DNA of 32,771 nucleotides, from assembly GCA_003220155.1 (NCBI GenBank), contig QHRO01000251.1, forward strand, positions 1 through 32,771, read 5' to 3'. Below the pieces are notes generated by a model that made no database searches, was not told the DNA's origin, and worked only from the letters and a program-made list of their open reading frames with translations. Both the position numbers and the translations under genes were made by a program. This stretch comes from Verrucomicrobiota bacterium (lineage in GTDB: Bacteria > Verrucomicrobiota > Verrucomicrobiia > Chthoniobacterales > UBA10450). Shown one piece after another: positions 1-6,695 of the stretch. Within the stretch, counting starts at the first letter, position 1. The number at the start of each line of letters is the position of its first letter.

Positions 1-528
1 GAACTCACGTGTTCCAACAAAAATTCCCGAACGATTTTCCATTGCCCAATTCCAGTTCTCGTCCTCGACGGGATAGGGCGTTGGGACAAACTCGATTCCG
101 TTATCGCGAAATAAGCGAAAGAAGTCGGCAGCTTCCGGTGTGCTGGCGATGCCACCATTCGCTTCGCGCAGGATCTTGAGGAAGCGAGCGAATCGCGCCG
201 GATCGCTCAGTTGTTGTGCAATTTGATGTGCGCCGGTTTCTTTCAACGCCACCACAGTTTTGCGTTTCAATTTCTTCAATTCCGCGAGCGCGCGTTCGCT
301 TGCGCGAAAATCGCCGCGCAAGAGCAGCAGGACCGGCCATTCAGTCGCGATCGCGCGTTTCGTCTCACGAAAAACTGCACCGTGCGTGCACGCCGCATGG
401 GCATGAAAATTCACCGGCGCATGCTCGTTGGCCGTCGCGCTCCGGTTCTCAGCAAAATATTGCTCGTGATCGCGACCGCCCGGATTCAACACCGCCAGCC
501 GAAAATTTTCCGCGTCCTCTGACGCCAT
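1..528 (-). CDS. Hypothetical protein, possibly glycosyltransferase-like (3' end outside window)
   Basis: An open frame of 176 codons runs from an ATG at 528 off the left edge, so only the N-terminal part is visible. It begins MASEDAENFRLAVLNPGGRD and continues with a run of hydrophobic residues (WPVLLLLRGDF), a Lys/Arg-rich helix (LKKLKRKTVVALKETG) and then EFVPTPYPVEDENWNW and GIFVGTREF. The pattern of alternating strands and helices with a PTPYP segment resembles the N-terminal half of GT-B type glycosyltransferases, but this is a weak impression and no catalytic motif is visible. The ATG follows the TAG stop of the upstream penicillin-binding protein gene after a single base, so the two are almost certainly co-transcribed and translationally coupled. 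I do not recognise the gene with certainty. Confidence 0.75.
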   Translation of the reverse strand, partial: MASEDAENFRLAVLNPGGRDHEQYFAENRSATANEHAPVNFHAHAACTHGAVFRETKRAIATEWPVLLLLRGDFRASERALAELKKLKRKTVVALKETGAHQIAQQLSDPARFARFLKILREANGGIASTPEAADFFRLFRDNGIEFVPTPYPVEDENWNWAMENRSGIFVGTREF

Positions 529-529
529 T

Positions 530-3130
530 CTAATTGCTTTCGTCTTCGTCTACCGGCTTTGCCCGGCGGACTTCCGGCTCAGAAGCTTGTGGGGTTGGTC
601 GCGCTATCGGAATGGCGCGGCGGACTTCGACGGGGGAGCCGGATGGCTTCATCACCTTTGTTACCGTGTCTGTCGGTAACGGTGCAGGACTCGGCGCGCT
701 CGCTTCCCCTTCCGCGGGTTGCACCGGTATCGCTTTCAAAACCGGTTTTGTTGGATCGGGCATTTCTTCTGACGTCACCGCTTTTTCGGCTTCGGGCGAG
801 GGCGAAGACGCGGGTTTCGGATAAACCGTCGCGTGCACGGAATTATATGGGTCGCGCGTGGCCAGGAGCGTCGGCCCTTTCGGCGTGATCGGCGTCACCG
901 CGTTGGTGTCAACCGCGAGGGCCGCCCGCGGAAATTCCGACGGCGGCAGATCGCGCGTGAGCGAAGCGTGCAGTTCTCCGTGAACATTGCATGGCTCGGT
1001 TGGTTTTTGGTCGGACGTCGCGAGCTCGAGATAGGTTGTTTTCTCTTCGGTCTCGCCCTCACTCGTTTTGATTTTTTCAACGCATTTGTCGGTCGCAAGC
1101 AAACCGGATTTCGCGCAAATGCTCACTCGCTCCAGACCACGCGGCTGCGAAATCTCCTTCGGCGGATAATGCTCGGTCGAGGCGTTCATTACATCGACCC
1201 ATACCGGCAATGCGATGTCGTGCCCGAAGGCGCCGCGAAAAATTCTCTGCGGCTTGTCGAACCCAGCCCAGACTGCACAGGTGATCGCGCTATCGTATCC
1301 TGCGAAAAGCACGTCGGTAAAATCGTAAGCGGTCCCGGTTTTTCCGGCTGCTTCCATTTTCTTCAAACCGAAGTTCGGGCGCGCGGCATTACCGGTCCCT
1401 TTGTCGAGCGCGTCAACCAGACACGAGTGCACTTCGTAGGCGATCTCAGGTTTAATTACGTTCTGCTTGCCGTAATCGTGTTGCGCGTGCCAAACCGTCC
1501 CGTCCTTTTCTTCGATCCGTTCCAGAACATGCGGCAGTTTCGGTCGCCAACCGCCGTTCGGGAAAATGGTGTAGGCCAGTGCCAGTTCCGCCAAAGTAAC
1601 TTCACTGCTCCCAAGAAATGTCGCCGGATAAGGGCGCAGCGGCGATTTCATTCCGGCGTTACGACAAAGCTGGATCACATTGTCGACTCCGGGGTTCATC
1701 CCGAGGCGCACGGTCGCACCATTTTTCGATTTCGAGAGTGCCTCGCGTGCGGTGATTGGCCCCTCGTAGCGGTTCTCCGCACTCTCAGGTCCCCATTCAC
1801 CGAGAATTCCAGTCGTCCCGCCGATCATGACCGCGCGATTATCGAGCGCGGAATCCTCCACCACCGAGCCAGGGAAAATTCCATTCTCAAAGGCGGCTGC
1901 GAAAACAAACGGTGTCATCGCCGTCCCAGCCGGACGCCGGGCCTGCAACGCGCGATCGTATTGGTTATGCTCGAAATCGCGGCCGCCCACCAGCGCAAGC
2001 ATGCCGCCGGTCGCGTTATCCAGCACGATCACCGCGCCCTGCAAATAGTCGGGGACCGCTGGCGGGCTGCTTCCTGGGCGCGCCTTGCGGAACGTCGCGG
2101 TGTATTCCGCATAGGTCGGATGCCCATAGTCAGGATGCTTTTCCGCACGATCGAGGTGTGACCGCAACGAGTCCTCGGCCGCTTTTTGCAAATCGGAATC
2201 GATTGTGGTGTAAATGCGAAAACCTTCGTTCATCGCGCGGTCCCATCCCACCGCCTCGATCACCTTCTGGCGGATGTAATCGACGGCGTATGTTTGTCCC
2301 TGAGCATTCTGCCGGTTACCGATAAGGACGTCTTCCGATTGCGCGGCGGCGCAACGCTGGCGATCGACGAAATCGAGATCGCGCATCCGGCCCAGGACGA
2401 CGTTGCGCGATTCACGCGCCGCCGCCCGGTCCGCCCAGGGCGAAAGCCGATTCGGACTTCTGATGATGCCGGCCAGAGTCGCGCATTCCACCAGCGACAT
2501 CTCGCGCGCCGGTTTATCGAAATAACCGCGCGCGGCTGCTTCGGCCCCGTAGAGTCCGCCGCCGAAGTAGATTCGGTTCAGATACAGCTCCATGATTTTT
2601 TGTTTGTCGAAATGCTGCTCGATTCGTTCAGCGACGAAGATTTCAAGAAGTTTTCGCCGATACGTTCTCTCTTTGAGAGCGAAACTGTTGCGCGCCAGTT
2701 GCTGGGTGATTGTGCTAGCGCCCTGGCGGACGTGGCCGGCGAGAAAATTTGCCAGAGCCGCGCGCACGATGCCAAAGAGATCGTAGCCGCTGTGCTGATA
2801 AAATTTGGTGTCTTCCATTGCGACCACGGCGTTCACCAGGTCGCGCGGCAATTGATCATAGGGGATGGTCTCGCGGTTTTCGACATAGATTTGGCCAAAA
2901 ATTTTTCCGTTTCGATCCAGAATCACACTGGCCGATTCCATCTGTTCTAGCTTGCTCAGATCGTAGGTCGCGGCTTCCGCCTTCAATTCCGACGAGACAA
3001 TTCCGAAATAGATGGCGCCGAAAATTATTACGAGCAGCACAATCAGCGCGGGCAGGTAAAATTGGGGCCGGGCGTACCAGGGCCGCCGGTAGCGGTGTGG
3101 AAGAGTTGGCATCAAAAACGAAACAGGCAT
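530..3130 (-). CDS. Class A penicillin-binding protein (PBP1A-like) with altered transpeptidase motif
   Basis: Bifunctional peptidoglycan glycosyltransferase/transpeptidase of the inner membrane, about 866 residues from the ATG at 3130. Order: short basic tail, one membrane segment (about residues 25-45), GT51 glycosyltransferase domain with EDTKFYQHSG (catalytic Glu about 106), GASTITQQLAR and the IMELYLNRIYFG motif, then a transpeptidase domain and a Pro-rich C-terminal tail. In the transpeptidase domain the SxN motif (SKN, about 468-470) and KTGTA (about 597) are present. The position of the nucleophile SxxK reads T-A-M-T (codons 1913-1924), so acylation by the usual serine looks impossible. 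The glycosyltransferase half looks intact. A longer frame opens with TTG at 3217, but that would overlap the start of the divergent methyltransferase. ATG 3130 or ATG 3112 is more likely; neither has a clear Shine-Dalgarno. Forms an operon with the gene one base downstream. Confidence 0.9.
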   Translation of the reverse strand: MPVSFLMPTLPHRYRRPWYARPQFYLPALIVLLVIIFGAIYFGIVSSELKAEAATYDLSKLEQMESASVILDRNGKIFGQIYVENRETIPYDQLPRDLVNAVVAMEDTKFYQHSGYDLFGIVRAALANFLAGHVRQGASTITQQLARNSFALKERTYRRKLLEIFVAERIEQHFDKQKIMELYLNRIYFGGGLYGAEAAARGYFDKPAREMSLVECATLAGIIRSPNRLSPWADRAAARESRNVVLGRMRDLDFVDRQRCAAAQSEDVLIGNRQNAQGQTYAVDYIRQKVIEAVGWDRAMNEGFRIYTTIDSDLQKAAEDSLRSHLDRAEKHPDYGHPTYAEYTATFRKARPGSSPPAVPDYLQGAVIVLDNATGGMLALVGGRDFEHNQYDRALQARRPAGTAMTPFVFAAAFENGIFPGSVVEDSALDNRAVMIGGTTGILGEWGPESAENRYEGPITAREALSKSKNGATVRLGMNPGVDNVIQLCRNAGMKSPLRPYPATFLGSSEVTLAELALAYTIFPNGGWRPKLPHVLERIEEKDGTVWHAQHDYGKQNVIKPEIAYEVHSCLVDALDKGTGNAARPNFGLKKMEAAGKTGTAYDFTDVLFAGYDSAITCAVWAGFDKPQRIFRGAFGHDIALPVWVDVMNASTEHYPPKEISQPRGLERVSICAKSGLLATDKCVEKIKTSEGETEEKTTYLELATSDQKPTEPCNVHGELHASLTRDLPPSEFPRAALAVDTNAVTPITPKGPTLLATRDPYNSVHATVYPKPASSPSPEAEKAVTSEEMPDPTKPVLKAIPVQPAEGEASAPSPAPLPTDTVTKVMKPSGSPVEVRRAIPIARPTPQASEPEVRRAKPVDEDESN

Positions 3131-3210
3131 GCGGGGACGTAAAAAAGAGAAATAGACTTGGAGGGAAAGCTTAGGCGCAATTCGCCCGAAAATCCAAAGG
3201 CCAAAGAACC

Positions 3211-4386
3211 GTGGCAAACTCCGAACTAATCCAGATTATCCGTGCTGAGATTGGCGCGAACGGCCCGATCTCCTTCGCGCGCTTTATGGAGCTGACGCTC
3301 TATCACCCGAAGTACGGGTATTATGCCAGCGGACGCGCTCGCATTGGCCGGCGCGGCGATTTTTTTACTAACGTGAGTGTGGGACCGCTCTTCGGAAAAC
3401 TTCTCGCGGCCCAGTTCGTGGAAATTTGGGAGAAGCTTGGACGGCCGGGCGATTTCGAAATCGTGGAACAGGGTGCCCACGACGGTCTATTTGCGGCCGA
3501 TGCGCTGAGTGCGCTGCGGCAATCAGCCGGCGATTGTTTTGCCGCAACTTCCTATTGCATCGTCGAGCCGTTTCCGATCTGGCGGGAGCGACAGCAAAAA
3601 AATCTGCACGAGTTCGCCGAAAAAACTTCCTGGGTCGCGTCGATTGACGAAATCGCGCCCTTCGTTGGAATTCATTTTTCCAACGAACTATTCGATTCAT
3701 TGCCGGTGCATCTCATCGTTTCCGGCGGCGTTGCGAACGGTGCCACGGTTTGGAACGAAAAATTCGTCTCGGAACACAGGCTTTCAGCCTGTGCGCCCAG
3801 CGGAGTTGAACTCCGCTGCCATAGCACGCCGTTCACCTTTGTAACGGCGAAGGTTAGTGACCGTGACCTGCTACTCTATCATCTTGGACTTTTCCCGGCT
3901 GGCTTTGAAACGGAAGTGAATTTGGCCGCGCCGAAACTAATGAGCGAGATCGCCACCAAACTTTCGCGCGGACTCATTCTCACAATCGACTACGGTTTTC
4001 CCCGGAAGGAGTTCTACTCGCTTCGCCGCAGCCAGGGATCTCTCCAGGTCCGCGCGAAACAAAAAAAGCTATCGTCGCCGTTCCAGCAGATCGGGTTGGC
4101 CGATATCTCCGCTCATGTCGAGTGGACCAGTCTGGCCGAAGCAGCGCAATCATCGGGGGCAAGGTCAATTAGTTTTACCGACCAACATCATTTTCTTACG
4201 GGGATTATTTCGAAATTTTTTCCAGACACGGACTTTGACGTTTCTGAAAAACGCGCCCTCCAAACCTTGCTGCATCCGGAAATGCTGGGCCGAAATTTCC
4301 AGGTGTTGGCCCTCGGCAAAAAATTTCACGAGATGCTTAGCGGGTTTCAATTCGCGCGTGATCCCGGCGTGGCCCTTGGGATTTGA
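3211..4386 (+). CDS. SAM-dependent methyltransferase, MidA/NDUFAF7 family
   Basis: 391-residue member of the MidA/NDUFAF7 (DUF185, COG1565) family of class I methyltransferases. In mitochondria the family methylates an arginine of a complex I subunit; the bacterial substrate is unknown. Family marks are GPISFARFMELTLYHPKYGYY near the N-terminus, GDFFTNVSVGPLFGKLLA, the acidic FSNELFDSLPVHLI segment and LTIDYGFPRKEFYSL. The SAM glycine motif reads EQGAHDG where ExGxGxG is common. The start is GTG at 3211, chosen because the conserved N-terminal helix begins there; AAAGG lies about 10 bases upstream. Residues about 188-206 are encoded by an inserted hairpin repeat (3771-3827) that keeps the frame. 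The gene is divergent from the PBP gene and convergent with the anti-sigma-like gene. Confidence 0.88.
   Translation: MANSELIQIIRAEIGANGPISFARFMELTLYHPKYGYYASGRARIGRRGDFFTNVSVGPLFGKLLAAQFVEIWEKLGRPGDFEIVEQGAHDGLFAADALSALRQSAGDCFAATSYCIVEPFPIWRERQQKNLHEFAEKTSWVASIDEIAPFVGIHFSNELFDSLPVHLIVSGGVANGATVWNEKFVSEHRLSACAPSGVELRCHSTPFTFVTAKVSDRDLLLYHLGLFPAGFETEVNLAAPKLMSEIATKLSRGLILTIDYGFPRKEFYSLRRSQGSLQVRAKQKKLSSPFQQIGLADISAHVEWTSLAEAAQSSGARSISFTDQHHFLTGIISKFFPDTDFDVSEKRALQTLLHPEMLGRNFQVLALGKKFHEMLSGFQFARDPGVALGI
3771..3827 (+). repeat. Half-copy of paired-hairpin element inside the methyltransferase gene
   Basis: This 57-base stretch matches the left half of the element at 31522-31635. It shares GGAACACAG, a variable hairpin, TGTGCGCCCAGCGGAGTT and ACTCCGCTG. 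It holds two hairpins: CACAGGCT-ttc-AGCCTGTG and AGCGGAGT-tga-ACTCCGCT. Its length is a multiple of three and it is translated in frame as part of the methyltransferase, roughly SEHRLSACAPSGVELRCHS, a Cys/Ser-rich stretch unlike its surroundings. Compared with the other copy, the first stem differs by a paired change (G-C to A-T), so pairing is kept. Confidence 0.8.
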
Positions 4387-4401
4387 ACGTTAGCTGAGAA
4401 T

Positions 4402-4463
4402 AAGGAGCGGCGGTCTCCGACCGCCGTTTTGTTTAGTCGGCGGTTTGGAAACCGCCGCTCCTT
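4402..4463. repeat. Palindromic paired-hairpin element, likely bidirectional terminator
   Basis: The outer inverted repeat AAGGAGCGGCGGT / ACCGCCGCTCCTT encloses two inner hairpins: CGGCGGTC-tcc-GACCGCCG (4408-4426), followed by TTTTGTTT, and CGGCGGTTT-gg-AAACCGCCG (4438-4457). It lies exactly between two convergent genes (methyltransferase ending 4386, anti-sigma-like gene ending 4506). The first hairpin plus T run fits an intrinsic terminator for the plus-strand gene. Related copies are at 10230-10293 and 17225-17283. Confidence 0.8.
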
Positions 4464-4505
4464 GAGTGGATCTCCTCTACATTGAAAACCGGTCGGTAAC
4501 GCCAA

Positions 4506-5621
4506 TCACTTCGCCACTGCAATGGCGTCGATCTGAAGGGGCGACTCACCGCGAATTTTCGCGGTGCCCGTGATTCGAGCTGGAATTTGTTCGTTTCGTT
4601 CCTCGGCTTCGGCTTTGGCTACTTTCTTTTGCGCGGACACTGACGAAGCGATGTAGTTGCCTTCGAAGACCAGGCGCTTCTTCAAACTGCTGTTGTAGCC
4701 GGTGGCGCGGAAATAGAACTCGGCATTGGCCGCCTGCGCTTTGTCATCAAGACTGGTGACCGGGCGCGATGATGGTGCCGCATAATTTCGTTTCTGGTTG
4801 AAGATGCTGCGCGCATCGTTCTGGGCCAATGGTTCGAGCTTACCCGAATAAGTCGAGCCATCGGCGTCAACCACCCGAATTTCGTGATCGGTTTGTTCCA
4901 GCTGAAACTCGTTCAAAATGTTGAGCGTTTGTTTAAGCTTGCTGCGAAAAGCATGGTCGGCAGCGTTCTGCGAATATTGCCGACGGAAATTGGTCGTCTG
5001 CCGGTTTTCTGTCAGAGAAGTGCTTGCGGGCGCGGTAGAATTCGCAGCTTCTTTCGCGGCTAAGGATCTGTCGGCTAGCAATGGTTGGTCGGCCTTCGCG
5101 CCGGCAGCCATAAGACCTTCCGTCACCTGCCCTGTCGGAGAAGGGGTGGTCGTCGTCCCGGCTGACTTCATCAATGCGTCAGCGTCCTTCGCCTCTTCGG
5201 CGGCTCGCGAGGCGGCAGCGTTGTTGTCCGCGAAGGTTGGCGTGGCAGGGCCCGCGGCCGCAGCGCCTTGCTCGAATACTTTTTCGGGTGCGAGGGCTTC
5301 GTCTGCTGGAGCCATCGACTGCTGCATGGCCAGCTTCATGGTTTTATCTCCGGCCGATTGGTGTTCCCGCCACCACCAGATCGCCGACGCGCTAACGAGA
5401 ACCAGAGCCAAAGCCGTGGCGGTCATGAGCCGCGGCCATGAAATTCCAGATGTGCGCCAGCGCGACCGGCATTCGTCGCTTCGAGCCAAACGTGCGATCT
5501 CATGATGCAGCTGTGCCCGCATCGGATTCGGCATTTTCGGATCGGCCCCGAACTCGGCCCGGCGCGCTCGGGCGGAGGCCTCCAGCAGCTCTTCAATTGG
5601 GTTTTTCGGTTCCGGCGGCAT
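4506..5621 (-). CDS. One-pass membrane protein, probable anti-sigma factor
   Basis: 371 residues, not assigned to a named family. The cytoplasmic N-terminal part (about 1-65) is helical and charged (IEELLEASARARRAEF, MRAQLHHEIARLARSDE). One membrane segment follows (about 66-86, ATALALVLVSASAIWWW). The outer part has a long Ala/Thr/Ser-rich linker and then a C-terminal region rich in predicted strands (HEIRVVDADGSTYSGKLEPL). It starts 11 bases after the stop of an ECF sigma gene, and one-pass proteins at that position are usually anti-sigma factors. No HxxxCxxC zinc anti-sigma motif is seen, so the assignment rests on context and topology. The 3' end faces the terminator-like repeat at 4402-4463. 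Confidence 0.8.
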   Translation of the reverse strand: MPPEPKNPIEELLEASARARRAEFGADPKMPNPMRAQLHHEIARLARSDECRSRWRTSGISWPRLMTATALALVLVSASAIWWWREHQSAGDKTMKLAMQQSMAPADEALAPEKVFEQGAAAAGPATPTFADNNAAASRAAEEAKDADALMKSAGTTTTPSPTGQVTEGLMAAGAKADQPLLADRSLAAKEAANSTAPASTSLTENRQTTNFRRQYSQNAADHAFRSKLKQTLNILNEFQLEQTDHEIRVVDADGSTYSGKLEPLAQNDARSIFNQKRNYAAPSSRPVTSLDDKAQAANAEFYFRATGYNSSLKKRLVFEGNYIASSVSAQKKVAKAEAEERNEQIPARITGTAKIRGESPLQIDAIAVAK

Positions 5622-5632
5622 GATGCAATAAG

Positions 5633-6268
5633 TTAGACGGCAAATGAATGTTCTGGCGGAAAGATTTTTTTCGCGATCACGCAGAGCCGATCAAGACACT
5701 TGCTTAAGCGCGAGCTGACCGTTTTCGGATTCAACCGCAACTCGGTGGCGATTTCGGTGTAACTCAGCTCGCCATAGTAACGTAATTCGATTATTTCCCG
5801 GCAGGGATCGTCCAGCTGATCGAGGCTTTGCCGAATGAGACGAGAAGTTTCGGCGTTTACCAGCACGCTATCCGGTCCGGGACATTGCGATCGCGGGTCG
5901 ATTTTGCCCTCTTCATGCGCGCCATCGAGCGAGAAATGAACCATGCTGCCACCGCGTTTTTCGGCGCGACTTTTTCCGCGAAAATCCAGCGCTTTGTTTG
6001 CGGCCACGCGCAGTAACCACGTCTGAAAAGAACTCTTCCCTTGAAATGATGCCAGGTTTCGCACCACCGCGAGAAAGGTCTCCTGGCAAATCTCTTCCGT
6101 GTCTTCGTGATTGAAATCGGCCGACAATTGGAAAACGAAACGCGCCGCGACTGGATAATATTTATCGAACAGCGCATCCCAAGCATCCGCCTCGCCGCCA
6201 CGGCAACGAGCAATCAAATCGGCATCGGCCTTGCGGGAATCAGAGACGGCAGTTTGAAGTTCGCTCAT
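5633..6268 (-). CDS. RNA polymerase ECF sigma factor (sigma-70 family)
   Basis: 211 residues, the usual size of an ECF sigma factor. Region 2 spans about residues 20-100: ARCRGGEADAWDALFDKYY, EEICQETFLAVVRNLASFQG and the -10 recognition stretch FQTWLLRVAANKALDFRGK. A short acidic/basic linker leads to region 4 (about 140-200): LDQLDDPCREIIELRYYGEL, then the helix-turn-helix SYTEIATELRLNPKTVSSRL. It would direct polymerase to a small regulon, perhaps including the divergent VIT/VWA genes at 6696. The probable anti-sigma gene follows 11 bases downstream. ATG 6268 is preceded by TAAGG about 12 bases upstream, a weak ribosome site. The upstream gap of 427 bases leaves ample space for its own promoter, but I cannot point to one. 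Confidence 0.93.
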   Translation of the reverse strand: MSELQTAVSDSRKADADLIARCRGGEADAWDALFDKYYPVAARFVFQLSADFNHEDTEEICQETFLAVVRNLASFQGKSSFQTWLLRVAANKALDFRGKSRAEKRGGSMVHFSLDGAHEEGKIDPRSQCPGPDSVLVNAETSRLIRQSLDQLDDPCREIIELRYYGELSYTEIATELRLNPKTVSSRLSKCLDRLCVIAKKIFPPEHSFAV

Positions 6269-6405
6269 TCTGGTTTGGCCTTACCAATTTAACACAATGA
6301 TTGTAGGGCCGTATCGGTCAGACGGCATTCTAATTTCTGACATTCGGTACAGAGAGCGGCGAAGCCGCCGCCGCACGAGAGACGTTCATCTCGGGTTAGC
6401 CCTTC

Positions 6406-6507
6406 TTGTCATTCCGAGCGCAGTCGAGGAAGCTCTAATTTTGTGCAGAGGAATGGCAAGAGATGTCTCGGTCCGAGCCGGACTGGCGTATTCGCTCGAC
6501 ATGACAA
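6406..6507. repeat. Dispersed inverted-repeat element, GTCATTCCGAGC type
   Basis: It begins TTGTCATTCCGAGCG and ends CGCTCGACATGACAA, so the ends pair (TTGTCAT/ATGACAA and GAGCG/CGCTC). It lies in the 427-base gap (6269-6695) between the divergent sigma and VIT/VWA genes. Its 3' part (6470-6498) matches 16074-16102 at 27 of 29 positions. The 5' end matches 19007-19021 at 14 of 15. The element has no credible ORF. The rest of the gap shows only short GC-rich palindromes and must hold the promoters of both divergent genes. Confidence 0.65.
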
Positions 6508-6695
6508 AATGGGCCCATCGAGGCCCCAAGAACGCGCGGGTCGGGTTCGCTTCGTGAAAGGTCTTCGCCAGGAAAACAAGATTGCGGCGGTACTAGTCGG
6601 CGCGGCCGATTCCCACCGCAGCTGAACTGGCCAGTTTCTCTCCGGGTTCAGAAAAAAGCGGGAGCATTTCCGCTGGGATTCCGACTAACAGGGAA

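Noticed and set aside
101-160. Possible frameshift near the left edge in the partial minus-strand gene
   Set aside because: Careful recount of the T run (TTATTTCGCG on the minus strand) shows a single open frame through to the edge.
833-2161. 442-codon open frame on the plus strand opposite the penicillin-binding protein gene
   Set aside because: The minus strand encodes a clear GT51/transpeptidase protein here; the plus-strand translation is Arg/His-rich without any domain, as expected for an antisense shadow in GC-rich DNA.
2186-2950. 254-codon plus-strand frame, also opposite the penicillin-binding protein gene
   Set aside because: Antisense to conserved glycosyltransferase motifs; no recognisable protein features.
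6297-6557. 86-codon plus-strand frame in the sigma/VIT intergenic region
   Set aside because: Most of it is the dispersed repeat at 6406-6507 and palindromic sequence; no ribosome site and no protein-like composition.
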